Source: Streptomyces sp. NBC_01216 (lineage in GTDB: Bacteria; Actinomycetota; Actinomycetes; Streptomycetales; Streptomycetaceae). Taken from it: a DNA stretch of 64,000 nt. Within the stretch, counting starts at the first letter, position 1, and the number at the start of each line of letters is the position of its first letter. This document shows positions 34,746-44,555 of this stretch, piece after piece. Where the stretch lies: positions 248,001-312,000 of the forward strand of contig NZ_CP108678.1 in NCBI RefSeq assembly GCF_035994945.1, given 5' to 3'. The notes below the pieces were generated by a model. The model was not told where the DNA came from, ran no database searches, and was given only the letters and a program-made list of their open reading frames with translations. Position numbers and translations under genes: made by a program.

Positions 34746-35639
34746 TCAGAAGGCCGTGCGGATGTCGCTGCGCGGGTCCCCGGTCACCAGCCGGTCCTCG
34801 TAGAGCCCGTCCTGCGCCAGGCGGCGCCAGGGCCGGGCGTACCGAAGAGCTACGTCGATGTCCGGGTCGGTCGAGTCGAGGTCGATGTCCGCGACCGCCA
34901 GGGCGGGTTGCCCGTCGGCGGGGCACTGCGCCAGCCACCGGCCGCCGGGTGCAACGATCCCGGACGGCACCGTGGCGCTGAACTGCGCCGGCACGGCGTA
35001 GCCCAACCAATAGCTGTACAGCGTCCCGTAAGCCTGGGCGACGCGCGCCCTCGGAGCATCGTCGACCATCACGGAGAGCAGGACGAGGTCGGCGTCCAGG
35101 CGCTCGTACTCGGCGAAGAGCGGCGGGAAGTTCGCCTCGACGCACAGCGCGCAGCCGATCCGGATGCCGTCCACCTCGAAGACCACAGGCTCGCGCCCCG
35201 GGGTGTACAGGTAGGAGACCTCGGTGTGCGACAGGAACCGCTTGTCGTACCGCGCGACCAGCTCGCCGCGGTCGGAGACGACGAAGAGACTGTTGTGGGG
35301 CGGGGTCGGCGGTGTGAGCGGGTGGAGCGACCCGAACGCCGTCCACAGCCGCAGGTCCCCCGCCAGCGCGGCGATCGACTCGGCCTCGTCGCGCAGGACG
35401 TCCCAGGCGGCACGGCTCCAGTCGGCCGGGACCAGCTTCCCGTCCGGGCCGGCCGCCATCACGTGCTTGCTCGGATAGGTGAGTGCTCCCTCGGGGAACT
35501 GCACCAGTCGCGCCCCCGCCCCGGCGGCCTCGGCCATCAGGGCCCGGATCTCCTGCCCCGCCGCCCGCAGCGCGCCGCGGTCTGTGGGGTCCTCCGGCAC
35601 GGTGCTCTGCGCGACGGCCAGCCGCAATGTCCTCGCCAT
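34746..35639 (-). CDS. carbon-nitrogen hydrolase (nitrilase superfamily)
   Basis: 297 residues. Catalytic triad present: Glu in VQFPEGALTYPS, Lys in ARYDKRFLSHTE and Cys in GCALCVEANFP. The C-terminal half keeps the usual YGTLYSYWLGYAVPAQFSAT strand region. It would hydrolyse an amide or nitrile; the substrate is unknown. Convergent with hemC and probably cytosolic. Confidence 0.9.
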   Translation of the reverse strand: MARTLRLAVAQSTVPEDPTDRGALRAAGQEIRALMAEAAGAGARLVQFPEGALTYPSKHVMAAGPDGKLVPADWSRAAWDVLRDEAESIAALAGDLRLWTAFGSLHPLTPPTPPHNSLFVVSDRGELVARYDKRFLSHTEVSYLYTPGREPVVFEVDGIRIGCALCVEANFPPLFAEYERLDADLVLLSVMVDDAPRARVAQAYGTLYSYWLGYAVPAQFSATVPSGIVAPGGRWLAQCPADGQPALAVADIDLDSTDPDIDVALRYARPWRRLAQDGLYEDRLVTGDPRSDIRTAF

Positions 35640-35852
35640 GGCGCGGAAGCTACGGGATCCCCGCTGCCACGGTCCGAAGCTCCGGCCGAACCGGCCGGAT
35701 CCGCGCGGGTTCTGTCCGGTTCGCCGACCGCGCGGCGCACCGGGGCGATGGCGCCAGCCGTCGCGGCAGAGCGAGGAGGCCGATCCGGCGCTGCACCTGG
35801 TCGCGGCCGGCGCGGGCCGGTGCTCAGGTCATGAGACCCGGCACTCGCACGG

Positions 35853-36113
35853 TCACCTGGTGCTGGACCCGGCGTCCGTGTGCTCAGCCGTGGCCGGCTG
35901 CCGCCGCGGCATCGTGGTGACGAACACAGCGAGGGCCGCGAGTGCGATCAGGACGACCAGCACGGTGGACGTGGTGCCGTGCGGGCGGATCGCCCACGCC
36001 GCGATCAAGGCGACGGCGGCGCTGGGCAGGCCGAAGACGAGCGCCCAGCGCTGCCACCTCGCAGACTGCGAACGCCCTTGTGTGGGCGAGGTGTTCTCGG
36101 ACGGATCGGGCAC
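35853..36113 (-). CDS. small two-helix membrane protein, 86 aa
   Basis: 86 residues from the GTG at 36113 (AGGAGA five bases upstream). Two hydrophobic segments, WALVFGLPSAAVALIAAWAI and TVLVVLIALAALAVFVTTMP, with short polar ends. Divergent from the WhiB-like gene. Function unknown. Confidence 0.65.
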   Translation of the reverse strand: MPDPSENTSPTQGRSQSARWQRWALVFGLPSAAVALIAAWAIRPHGTTSTVLVVLIALAALAVFVTTMPRRQPATAEHTDAGSSTR

Positions 36114-36319
36114 AGCTGTCTCCTGTCGGACGGGCGACAACACCCCGAATCTGCGGCGCGGGGCGGCCGCTGCGGAATCACTCGAAAGCGTGGCATCGGC
36201 AGAGCGACAGTAGCGGCCTCGCTCACCTTCTCCGTAGGTTCCACGGACGGTGCATCGCCTACGCTGGTCGGTCGCCGAGGGGAACCGGCAGGAGCGGGAA
36301 GAGGAAGAGGGGCGCGGCC

Positions 36320-36625
36320 GTGGGGGAGACGGACATCGACTGGGGGCGGGCTGCCTGCCGGGGTGTGGATCCGGATGAGCTGTTCGTCGAGGGTGCCGCA
36401 CAGAACAGAGCCAAGAGCGTGTGCGTCGGATGCACCATCCGCACCGAGTGCCTGGCGGACGCACTCGACCGGCGGGTCGAGTTCGGCATCTGGGGCGGGA
36501 TGACCGAGAGGGAGCGGCGCGCCCTGCTCAAGCGCCGGCCGACGGTGGTGTCGTGGCGGCGGCTGCTGGAGGCAGCCCGGGCCGAACACGCGCAGCACGG
36601 CGGCGGAGAGCGGCTGGCCGGCTGA
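36320..36625 (+). CDS. WhiB-like iron-sulfur regulator
   Basis: 101 residues. Four cysteines that ligate the 4Fe-4S cluster (ACRGVDPDELF and CVGCTIRTEC), followed by the FGIWGGMTERERR turn that contacts sigma factor, then a basic helix (ALLKRRP). Start GTG at 36320. Wbl proteins act as redox-sensitive co-regulators in actinobacteria. The specific Wbl class is not decidable from sequence alone. Confidence 0.9.
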   Translation: MGETDIDWGRAACRGVDPDELFVEGAAQNRAKSVCVGCTIRTECLADALDRRVEFGIWGGMTERERRALLKRRPTVVSWRRLLEAARAEHAQHGGGERLAG

Positions 36626-36982
36626 GGGCTGTCCTTGCGGCGCGCCTCCGCGCCCGGACGAGCGCTCGGTGACGGTGCGCCGGCCGGGATCGAAGGAAGA
36701 CATCTTCGAGCCCGGTATGTGCGAAAACAGGCGGTTGTTGGCTCTTTCGGGGGGTGGCCTTGCGCCGCCCGATGGGGATTCGCCAGGATGGTGCCCTGGC
36801 CGCGCCCACGGTGCGCGGGCCCGCCGGTCATCCCCACCGTTGACCGTCCCGGGTGAACTGAGCAAACGCTCGAACCGGCACGATGAGCATGATCGACATG
36901 ATGACGGCGTCCTGACCTGTTGGCTTGGCGTCGCACCGAGGTGGGGCGGTGCGTCACGCGAAGCCCGGTTCAAGGAGCCCCC
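36626..36982. other. 357-bp gap without a gene
   Basis: No convincing coding sequence. The second half is less GC-rich (GATGAGCATGATCGACATGA) and probably holds the promoter of the TPR gene downstream. Confidence 0.5.
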
Positions 36983-38644
36983 ATGTCCACCACCACGCGG
37001 CCCTCCGCCGACAAGCAGCGGCGCGTCCAGCGCACCCAGCCGACCCGGCTCGCCCGCCTCCTGGATGCCGAGACGCAGATCGGCTACCAGAAGGCACTTC
37101 AGGAAGTGGCCAGCGCCAGCGAGGCCGGCCGGCTCCCCGGCCGCCTCGACCACTACGGCCTCGACCTGGCCCTGCGGATCCTGATGCAGCAGGACTACAT
37201 GATGTGGAGCCCGCTCGCCGCCGGCCACCTCTGGCCGGACGTCTATCAGCCGCTGACGCAGGCGCTGCCCGGCACCCGGGCCAAGCTGGCCCTGGCCGCC
37301 CTGGAGAGGGCACACCTCGCGGGCGCCCGCGAAGCAACCGAGGACGGCGACTTCCACCCCGGCGAAGTCCTCGACGCCTACGACGAGGACGATGAAGACG
37401 ACGAGGAGGAGGACGGTCCCGAGGACGCGGAGGCGCACAGCGCCGACGACTCCGACGACGGCGAAGACCCGGCGGCGCCGGACGCCGAGGACCTCGGGAT
37501 CGCCCCCGGCCCGCAGAAGGACGCCGAGATTGCCGCTCGTTGGTGGCGGGACCGGCTCGCCGAGGACGGCGTCCTGCCCCGCTACCGGATGCCGGACCCC
37601 TACCCCGGCCGCACCGAAGTGCCCCTCGACGCCGCGCTGGACACCCTGCGGGCCACCGCGGACGTGGAAGGCTACGAGGACGAACTGCACCGCATCGTGG
37701 CCGCCGAGCCCCGCGACATCGACGCCTACGCCCACCTCGGCAGCCTGGCCCTGCAACGCCACGACGGCGAGTTCGGCGACCTCATCTCCTACGTCGGCCC
37801 CACCGCCGCCGACCGCCGACGCCACCTGAAGGAAGCACTGGCCTGGTACGAGGCCGCCGTCGCCGTCGGCGAGGCGTCCCTCCCCATGATTTTCCACGGC
37901 CGGCTGCCCTGGTCCGAGATGGACAACCGGCCCTTCCTGCGCGCCGTCCACGGCCTGGCCCTGACCCTGTGGCGCCTGGGCCGCTTCAACTCCGCCGAAC
38001 TCGTCCTGCTCACCCTCCTCTACCTCAACCCCACCGACAACCAGGGTGCGCGCGATCTCCTGGCCGACGTCCGCGCCCACCGCCGCTGGCACCCCGGCAT
38101 CACCGAGACCGACGACCAGCGCATCCGCAACGACGTCCTGGTCGTCGCCCGCCGACCGGTCCACACCCGTCCCGGCAGCCTGCGCACCCTGCTCACCGGC
38201 GCCGAGCAGCCCACGCCCGACTCCGTCGCCCACATCGTCCGCCGCGCCGCCGCCCAGGCACTGGGCGGCACCTGGGACGGGCGGTCCTCCCACATCGTCG
38301 TCGGCCACCCGCGCGCCGGAATCAAGGTGACGATCGTGGCCCGGCACCAGCGCGGCCACAGCCTCACCCCGGACGAGTACTGGTGGGACGCGCACAACGC
38401 CGGCAGCGAGATGGACGGCCCCGTCCTGTTCACCCTGGTCGCCGACCGCGGCTACATCGCGGTCGCCCAACTCCTGCGCGCCGACCAACTGGCCCCCTAC
38501 CGCGCCGCCGACCTCCCGCGGCGCGACCGCACCGCCTTCACCACCACCTTCATCCACGGCGACACCCGGTACGGCACCGACCTGGCCTCGCTGATCGACC
38601 ACGCGCTCGACGTCCTCCCGGCACAGCCCGGCGCCCGCACGTGA
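36983..38644 (+). CDS. TPR-like protein with acidic spacer, 553 aa
   Basis: Start ATG at 36983 with AAGGAG five bases upstream. Residues 1-125 are helical, then an acidic run (DDEDDEEEDGPEDAEAHSAD), then a helical-repeat region (DIDAYAHLGSLALQRHDGEF; FLRAVHGLALTLWRLGRFNS) resembling the ST7/TPR fold. The C-terminal 150 residues (HIVVGHPRAGIKVTIVARHQ) form a separate alpha/beta domain I do not recognise. Possibly a scaffold protein. Confidence 0.6.
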   Translation: MSTTTRPSADKQRRVQRTQPTRLARLLDAETQIGYQKALQEVASASEAGRLPGRLDHYGLDLALRILMQQDYMMWSPLAAGHLWPDVYQPLTQALPGTRAKLALAALERAHLAGAREATEDGDFHPGEVLDAYDEDDEDDEEEDGPEDAEAHSADDSDDGEDPAAPDAEDLGIAPGPQKDAEIAARWWRDRLAEDGVLPRYRMPDPYPGRTEVPLDAALDTLRATADVEGYEDELHRIVAAEPRDIDAYAHLGSLALQRHDGEFGDLISYVGPTAADRRRHLKEALAWYEAAVAVGEASLPMIFHGRLPWSEMDNRPFLRAVHGLALTLWRLGRFNSAELVLLTLLYLNPTDNQGARDLLADVRAHRRWHPGITETDDQRIRNDVLVVARRPVHTRPGSLRTLLTGAEQPTPDSVAHIVRRAAAQALGGTWDGRSSHIVVGHPRAGIKVTIVARHQRGHSLTPDEYWWDAHNAGSEMDGPVLFTLVADRGYIAVAQLLRADQLAPYRAADLPRRDRTAFTTTFIHGDTRYGTDLASLIDHALDVLPAQPGART

Positions 38645-38833
38645 CCACCCCGTCCCGGCCCGGTGCGACACCCGGGCCGGGACGGGCGGCAGCCGCCGAA
38701 CCCGGGCAGCCGCTCACCGCCGGACGAAGCAGAACGCCACGCTGCCCGACCATCCCCGCCCCGGCTCCCGCCGGTACCCCGATGTGCCGCGATCTCGTCA
38801 CGCGCGACCACCCAGCGCTGCCATCCTGGACCG

Positions 38834-39679
38834 ATGGAGTCCGTTGAATCCGCCCTCGCCCGCCTCTGGCCGGCCGTCGTTCGTGCCGACCGCGTCGTCC
38901 TGCGCCCGGTCACGGCCCAGGACGCGCCGGTCGTGCGGGCCTTGCTGACCGACGCCCGGGTCCGCGCCTTCCTGGGCGGCCCGGCCAGCGAGGAGCGGGT
39001 GGCGACCCGGCAACGCGAGTACCCGACCACACCCGGCGTCTGGGCGGTCGCTCCCGCCGCCGGGGGCGAGGCGATCGGCCTGGTCAGCATCACCGCGGAC
39101 AGCCGGTGCGCGGACAGGGCCGAGATCTCCTACCAGCTGCTGCCATCGGCCTGGGGCCAGGGCCTCGGGCGCGATGTCGTGGGCGCCGCCGTCGAGTGGT
39201 GGACTGCGGCGGTGCCCGACGGAGGCCCGCTCATCGCGGTCACCCAGGAGCGCAACACCGCCTCGCGCCGCCTGCTGGAGTCGCTGGGCATGACCGTGCT
39301 CGACACGCTCCTCGAGTTCGGCGAGCCGCAGTGCCTCTACACCCCGGGCGACGAGGACACCGCGCTGCGCTGGGCGCGGGTGCTGGACGCACGCCGCGAG
39401 GACGTCGAACGCCGGCGGGGAGCCGAAGCGCGGGCGACCGCCGTCGGCCGCACGCTGCCGGACGACCTGTCCGTCCTCACCCCCGAGCAGACGGCCCGGC
39501 TCTGCCCCGCCCGGCACGGCGCCCACGGACGCATCTGCGCGCACGAGAAGGACCACACCCCCGACCTCCATCTCGGCAGAGCCGCGGACGGGGCCTGGAT
39601 CGCCTGGCTGGACCGGGCCGAGCCGGCGCCCCCGGCCGGGCCCGCGGTGTCGGTCGGGCGTGGTGCCACTCGTTCATGA
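38834..39679 (+). CDS. GNAT N-acetyltransferase with C-terminal extension
   Basis: 281 residues from the ATG at 38834. RimJ-type GNAT: VLRPVTAQDAPVVRALLTDA, then SYQLLPSAWGQGLGRDVVGA with the acetyl-CoA loop, then NTASRRLLESLGM. The 100-residue extension contains ALCPARHGAHGRICAHEKDH-like sequence with Cys and His spaced as in a small zinc site, found in other actinobacterial proteins. Its stop overlaps the next gene by 4 nt. Confidence 0.8.
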   Translation: MESVESALARLWPAVVRADRVVLRPVTAQDAPVVRALLTDARVRAFLGGPASEERVATRQREYPTTPGVWAVAPAAGGEAIGLVSITADSRCADRAEISYQLLPSAWGQGLGRDVVGAAVEWWTAAVPDGGPLIAVTQERNTASRRLLESLGMTVLDTLLEFGEPQCLYTPGDEDTALRWARVLDARREDVERRRGAEARATAVGRTLPDDLSVLTPEQTARLCPARHGAHGRICAHEKDHTPDLHLGRAADGAWIAWLDRAEPAPPAGPAVSVGRGATRS

Positions 39680-40296
39680 CCGAATCCGCCGCACCGCCCG
39701 AGGACCTGGACCCGATCCTCCAGCTGGCCCGTACGGCCCTGGCCGGCGGGGACCACGACGGCGCCGCCGAACTGTTCGAGCAGGCCGCCCGCGCCGGCAC
39801 CCCCGGCGTCCTGGGGAAGATCGCCGAGGCGTACGCGGAGATGTTCGACGGGCGGGCAGCGGACTGGATGAGCCGCGCCGTCGCCGCGATGAGCGTGCCA
39901 GGCAAGATCACGGTTCACCCGGGGACTCTGCGGATCATCGCGCAGCACGGTGTGCCCGAGCAGCAGGTGTGGTCGGTCACGGTCAGGTCGTCCGACGAGG
40001 ACCGCCCTGCGGTGGTCACCGCGCTGGAGGCTGCGGTGCCTCGGCTGATGCGGATCACACACGACGGCCGGGAGTTGACGGACGTCGACATGGACGCGGC
40101 CCTGGCCTCCGGCGTCGACTTCTACAGCCCGAACTACGCCGCGGTGGACACCTCCGTCCCGAAGGTGTGGCTGGACTGCAAGGACGCGGTACTGCTGGCG
40201 ATGACCCTCGCCGTGATCCGGGTCCTGGCGGACGAGCTCGCCACCGCCGGTGTCCGGCAGGCCGGGCTGTGCACCCCAGCGACGAAGGACCCGTAG
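39676..40296 (+). CDS. hypothetical protein coupled to the GNAT gene, 206 aa
   Basis: 206 residues; ATGA overlap with the GNAT gene. N-terminal helical hairpin repeats (LQLARTALAGGDHDGAAELF) like a SEL1/TPR unit, then a compact alpha/beta part (VWSVTVRSSDEDRPAVVTAL). No catalytic motif recognised. Likely acts with the acetyltransferase or simply co-expressed. Confidence 0.6.
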   Translation: MTESAAPPEDLDPILQLARTALAGGDHDGAAELFEQAARAGTPGVLGKIAEAYAEMFDGRAADWMSRAVAAMSVPGKITVHPGTLRIIAQHGVPEQQVWSVTVRSSDEDRPAVVTALEAAVPRLMRITHDGRELTDVDMDAALASGVDFYSPNYAAVDTSVPKVWLDCKDAVLLAMTLAVIRVLADELATAGVRQAGLCTPATKDP

Positions 40297-40479
40297 CCCG
40301 GTCATCCCGGCCTCGGCCCCCGCGCGCCCGTTGCCGGGCCGGAGCCGGGGCAGACAGCGCCCGGCGCTACCGGGGCGGGACGTGCGCAGCGGGCCGAGGG
40401 GCCCTCGGACGGTGTCGGTGCCCAGGTGCATAGTTGGTCGCAGGCCGACCGTGGTCCGAAACAGAGAGCGAGCAGGTCC

Positions 40480-41274
40480 ATGAGCATCCCGAGGAGTACC
40501 CGTGAGCGCGTGGCCGCGGTGGTTGACCCGGGCCTTCCCGCGTCGGTCGCTGCCACCGTTCACCGCCTCGCCCGTCAGCACCCCGAAGTGCTGCGGAACC
40601 CGGACGCCCCGCTGCCCCGGTGGGCCGCTGTGGACCTCGCCGAGTTGGCCCGTGGAGCCAGGATGCAAGCGATCGTCGTCGCAGGCGCGGCCGTCGTGGT
40701 CCCGCTCCTGGTGTGGGTGCAGCGCGAGATGCAGCGAAACCTCGGCGGCGACATCATGTCGTCCGGCACCCTTCTGACCGTCATGGTCGCGGTGGTCGGC
40801 GTGGCGCTTGTCATGAACATGATGCGAGAGTGGCGCCAGGTACACACCCCCGGAGGGCGAACGACCGTCGCTCGGGAACTCGCCGAGGCCCGGGGCCGAT
40901 ACCTGCTGCGCGGCACCGACCTGACCGACGACGCCTGGGCCGCCGTCGTACGGGCGCAGCGGGCGATGAACCTGGTGCTGGCCTCAACGTGGCTGGTTTC
41001 ACCGGTGGGGACGGTGGACCGCGACGCCTTCGCCCAGGGGATCTGGACGATGGCCCGGACGATGGCGAAGGACGGGAGTGCGGCATCCGGGGAGAACCTC
41101 GCCGCTGCCATCGAGGTGTACAGCCAGCGGATCGACGAGGCCAACAAGATCAACATGGCCGAACTGGAGGCCCGTACCCGCCCGCCAGCCGGTACCCGTT
41201 CCCCGGCCCTGGACGAGGCCGTGAAGCGGGCCGACAGCGCAGGTGCCCACGCACTGACGCTGGCCCGGCTCTGA
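40480..41274 (+). CDS. membrane protein, 264 aa
   Basis: ATG at 40480 with GAGCAGG upstream. Two hydrophobic helices near residues 65-85 (AIVVAGAAVVVPLLVWVQ) and 95-112 (LLTVMVAVVGVALVMNM), then a long cytosolic helical region (EAVKRADSAGAHALTLARL at the end). Function unknown. Confidence 0.6.
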   Translation: MSIPRSTRERVAAVVDPGLPASVAATVHRLARQHPEVLRNPDAPLPRWAAVDLAELARGARMQAIVVAGAAVVVPLLVWVQREMQRNLGGDIMSSGTLLTVMVAVVGVALVMNMMREWRQVHTPGGRTTVARELAEARGRYLLRGTDLTDDAWAAVVRAQRAMNLVLASTWLVSPVGTVDRDAFAQGIWTMARTMAKDGSAASGENLAAAIEVYSQRIDEANKINMAELEARTRPPAGTRSPALDEAVKRADSAGAHALTLARL

Positions 41275-41460
41275 CCTTCACCGGCTCGACCTCACCGAGT
41301 CGGACCTTTGCCCCAGCCCGTCGAGGTGGGCGACTTCTGCCGATCCGCCGGTGAGCCCTCCGCTCGTCGGCACCGACGCCGTCCTTCCGGCCCCGGTCGG
41401 TCCGGCCGTCAGCGCGATCGCGTGAGTTCCCCTGAACCTCCCCGGCGAGGAACTGCCGCA

Positions 41461-41856
41461 GTGCAGGATGTGGTCGTGACGAACGGTGACGTGGAAGGCC
41501 CCGGAGTGCCGCTCAGCAGAGAAGACGCGGTAGCTGCACTCGGTGAGGCCGCTCAGTGGTGGGGCTGCGATGTGCCGGACGATCCGGGGGCTGGCGAACT
41601 CGCCGAGCTCCTGGACGAGGTGGCCGTCCGGCTGCGTGACCGCCAGACGGACGAGCAGCTGCGCGGCGCCGCCAAGTACCTGGCCGAGGCCACCGAAGCG
41701 CTCGGTGCCGTGGCGCGGCTCGGCGGCCTTCTGCCCGTTGTCTCGTTGTGCCACTTGCGCACTGCCGTGGCCAAGGAGCAACAGGCGCGCCGGGGCCTCC
41801 CGCACACGGCGATTCCTCACGCGGACGCGAAGACGCTGCCCGTGGCGGCGTCCTGA
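41461..41856 (+). CDS. hypothetical protein, about 131 aa
   Basis: Helical protein (SREDAVAALGEAAQWWGCDV; QLRGAAKYLAEATEALGAVA). Start is unsure: GTG at 41461 with GAGGAA upstream or GTG at 41476 with AGGA. The open frame back to 41308 does not look coding. Function unknown. Confidence 0.5.
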   Translation: MQDVVVTNGDVEGPGVPLSREDAVAALGEAAQWWGCDVPDDPGAGELAELLDEVAVRLRDRQTDEQLRGAAKYLAEATEALGAVARLGGLLPVVSLCHLRTAVAKEQQARRGLPHTAIPHADAKTLPVAAS

Positions 41857-42071
41857 CCCCGGGTCGACGGACTGGCCGGTCGGTACCCCCGGGAGAGACG
41901 GCCAGCCGCACGCTGGGTGACACCGGCCGATCGCTCGGCGGTGGCTGCCTCGGATGTTCGACCTTCGCCGGCGGAAGCCGGCGCCGCCGGGCTCCTGCCG
42001 ACCTGGACCGGGCCCGCTGGCCAGGGCACACGGGGTTGTAACGCCGGTGCCCTGGCCGGTCCTGGGCGCGG

Positions 42072-43913
42072 TCAGCGGCGGACGGGACGGCGTTTGCGGG
42101 ATGGTGCCGTTGTGCCGGGGGCCGTACGGGCGGCTGCGGTCTGGGCCGTCCGGACGGCGGCCCGCTCGGTGCGGGCCTTGATGGCGCGCTTCTTCGCAGG
42201 CACCACCCTGCCCAGGGTGGCCGGCCGGGTGCCGTCGTGCTCGCCGGCGGCCCGGAGAAGGGTGCGGCTGCCGGACCGGCGGAGGGCGTAGAGGCTGCGC
42301 ACGTAGGCGCGGGTCCGGGCCTCCCAGGCGCGGCCGAGGATGTGGCCGATCCAGGCGGCGGCGGCCATGGGGCTGACGGTGTCGGCGATGAGCTGGGTCT
42401 TGTTGCGGATGCCTTCACCGCGGCCGACATGGGTCCAGGGGAAGTCGGCGCGGAAGCCGACGGCGCGGCCCAGGTCGGCGTGGGTGTGGGTGAGGCCGTC
42501 GGCCTCGCGCTTCCATCCGTACGCGGTGCCGGTCACCGTCGTGCCCGGCTCGTCGGCGGTGAACGTGCCGCCGCCCTTGGGCCGGCCGGTCAGGGGGTTG
42601 ATCCCGCGTACGCCGCGGGTGGTGACCTTGTGCCCCTTCTCCCAGCCCATGCAGGCGGCCCAGGTGGTGGCCGGGACCGGCTTGCTGGGCCGGTAGCTGG
42701 TGAACGGCCGGGTGTAGCGCATGCACACCATGAAGGTGCGGTTCTTCTTCGAGGCGGCCCCGTAGTCGGCGGCCTCGACCAGGCTGAACTTCGCGTACTC
42801 CCAGCCGGCTCCGTAGAACTCCGAGGCGATCGCCTCGACCACGTACTCGGCGGCCTTCGCCTTCAGGAGGTTCGAGGACTGCTCCATGGCCACCCAGCGG
42901 ATGCTGTTGTGCCTGGCCTGCAGCGCCAGCGGCCAGATCACGGCTTCGGCCATGAGGCCGGTGCGCGCGTCCTTCAGCCCCGCCAGCGGGGCACGGACCT
43001 CGTCCCAAGTGGCGCCGGTGGGCGGGGCGTAGCCCTCCATGCCGTCACCGGCGTCGTCGACCATGACGAACCCTGCCGCGGCCCCGGCCTGGCTGATCAC
43101 TTCCTCGACCAGCCCCATGGCCTCCTCCGCGAGCCCGGCCAGCTTCCCGCCGGGCGAAAGCGTCTGGCACGGAGGGGAGAGGATCACCGCGACCACGTAG
43201 CGCAGCGCCGGGTTCGCCGGGTCCAGGTCCGTGACCGAGGCGCAGATCCGCCGGAACCCGGCGGCCTGCGCCGTGGCGCACGCGGCCTCGGAGATGTCCA
43301 CCCCGACCATGTCGACGGGCTCACCCAGCACATGGACGATGCCCTCGCACCAACCGCCCGGCCCGGCGAAGAGGTTGACGACCCGGATGGGCGCGCCCGG
43401 CTTCGGTGCGTAGAGCCACTCAACCGGCCACGGCCCGGCGAGCTCCTCACGCTCCTGGTCGCTCAGCGACGCGATGTAGGCATCGCGCTCCGCGTCGTCG
43501 AGGAGGTCGACGTCGTCCACCGGCAGGCCGAGGGCCGAGCGCACCTTCGCCACCGTCACCCGGGCTGCCTGGAGGACCCAGTACGCCATGTGCGCCCGGG
43601 CCCAGATGTCGGTGCTCTCCTCCTCCAGCCCGCCGCGGTACTCCCATCCCTCCTCCTCCACCGACTCGGGCAGCCGCCACCGCCGCGCCTGGTCGATGGC
43701 GTCGTACGCGGCGGTGATCTCGTCGGAGTGCGCGTCGGCCAGGGCCAACAGGGCGGCGCGCCTGACGGCGGCATGCTCGTGCAGCCGCTCCGCCTCCGCG
43801 AGGGGGCACGGTGGGGCCACCGCCGCGCCGCCCTCGTTGTCCATGGCCGCCGGGCCGCCGGGATCGCTGATCGTGTCGGGCGCCGGTCGGGCGCAAGGGG
43901 AGGGGACGTTCAT
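42072..43913 (-). CDS. DNA cytosine-5 methyltransferase, orphan, with long N-terminal extension
   Basis: 613 residues from the ATG at 43913. Motif I VVNLFAGPGGWCEG, motif IV LSPPCQTLSPGG (catalytic PCQ), motif VI WVAMEQSSNL (E with Q where ENV is usual) and motif VIII YGAASKKNRTFMV (lysines replace the usual Q-x-R start) are in order; a basic tail ends the chain. The first 200 residues precede motif I and are helical. No restriction partner is adjacent, so it may be anti-restriction or regulatory. Expressed from promoter copy B. Confidence 0.85.
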   Translation of the reverse strand: MNVPSPCARPAPDTISDPGGPAAMDNEGGAAVAPPCPLAEAERLHEHAAVRRAALLALADAHSDEITAAYDAIDQARRWRLPESVEEEGWEYRGGLEEESTDIWARAHMAYWVLQAARVTVAKVRSALGLPVDDVDLLDDAERDAYIASLSDQEREELAGPWPVEWLYAPKPGAPIRVVNLFAGPGGWCEGIVHVLGEPVDMVGVDISEAACATAQAAGFRRICASVTDLDPANPALRYVVAVILSPPCQTLSPGGKLAGLAEEAMGLVEEVISQAGAAAGFVMVDDAGDGMEGYAPPTGATWDEVRAPLAGLKDARTGLMAEAVIWPLALQARHNSIRWVAMEQSSNLLKAKAAEYVVEAIASEFYGAGWEYAKFSLVEAADYGAASKKNRTFMVCMRYTRPFTSYRPSKPVPATTWAACMGWEKGHKVTTRGVRGINPLTGRPKGGGTFTADEPGTTVTGTAYGWKREADGLTHTHADLGRAVGFRADFPWTHVGRGEGIRNKTQLIADTVSPMAAAAWIGHILGRAWEARTRAYVRSLYALRRSGSRTLLRAAGEHDGTRPATLGRVVPAKKRAIKARTERAAVRTAQTAAARTAPGTTAPSRKRRPVRR

Positions 43914-44002
43914 GGTGTGCCTCTGTGCTTTCGGCCGTCCGGGGCCGGGCGGCGGGAACGGCCCCGCTTGCGGGGCGGTCGGACTGCGGCCCGACAATTC
44001 AG

Positions 44003-44032
44003 ACAATGCGTGAAATCGTAGAGTTAGGAAAC
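44003..44032 (-). promoter_or_regulatory. shared promoter element, copy B
   Basis: Minus strand: TTTCCT, 17 bases (AACTCTACGATTTCACG), CATTGT. It lies 90 bases before the cytosine methyltransferase start and overlaps the end of the upstream gene. Confidence 0.65.
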
Positions 44033-44413
44033 TCCATTGGGATGGGTGTGGCCAGGGGCTTCGTCCCGCAGCATCCGCTCAACTTCCTGTTGCCCGAAGG
44101 CTCCGACCAGTGCGGCGACCTGGGCTTCCAGGCCGCAGTTGTTGATCGCGCTCGCCTGCTGGTCGGCGTCGTCGTGCACGGCGTCGAAGGCGTCGAGGTC
44201 ACCCAGCCGGGGATGGGCCCCGTTGTTGTAGGCGCCCGACGCGCCGCGGTGCACCATCTCGTACACGAGCTCGTCGACGTCCGTCTCCGTCAGTCTCAGC
44301 TCGCGGGCCAGGCGGACCAGCGCTGCGGCGCCCTGCACTTCCTGGTCCGGACGCGGCGGCGTGCCGGACTCGGGGCGGTCGCCGCGGTCGGCGTGCTGGT
44401 GCGAGGTGGTCAT
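44024..44413 (-). CDS. hypothetical protein, 129 aa
   Basis: ATG at 44413 with GGAGG upstream. Helical (ALVRLARELRLTETDVDELV; LEAQVAALVGAFGQQEVERM), polar, no motifs recognised. Its 3' end overlaps promoter copy B. Confidence 0.6.
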   Translation of the reverse strand: MTTSHQHADRGDRPESGTPPRPDQEVQGAAALVRLARELRLTETDVDELVYEMVHRGASGAYNNGAHPRLGDLDAFDAVHDDADQQASAINNCGLEAQVAALVGAFGQQEVERMLRDEAPGHTHPNGVS

Positions 44414-44494
44414 GCGGGCCTCCAGGGGGCCGAGGTGTTCCGCCGGGATCGGCGAAGCGGTGAACTGAAGCGGGATGGGGGGTGCTCGACGGCA

Positions 44495-44544
44495 CGGCCG
44501 AGGCCGCCGCGACCGGGTCGGTCGGTCGAGCGCGGCCTCGGCCG
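44495..44544 (-). terminator. 13-bp perfect hairpin
   Basis: CGGCCGAGGCCGC at 44495-44507 pairs with 44532-44544 downstream of the 147-aa gene on the minus strand. Confidence 0.65.
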
Positions 44545-44555
44545 CGGGGATGCTG

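Noticed and set aside
34731..35834. Long plus-strand frame opposite the nitrilase-type gene
   Set aside because: It is the antisense shadow of a gene with an intact catalytic triad; the product has no domain-like pattern.
42237..44021. 594-codon plus-strand frame opposite the cytosine methyltransferase
   Set aside because: High GC keeps the antisense frame open; the opposite strand has all methyltransferase motifs in order.
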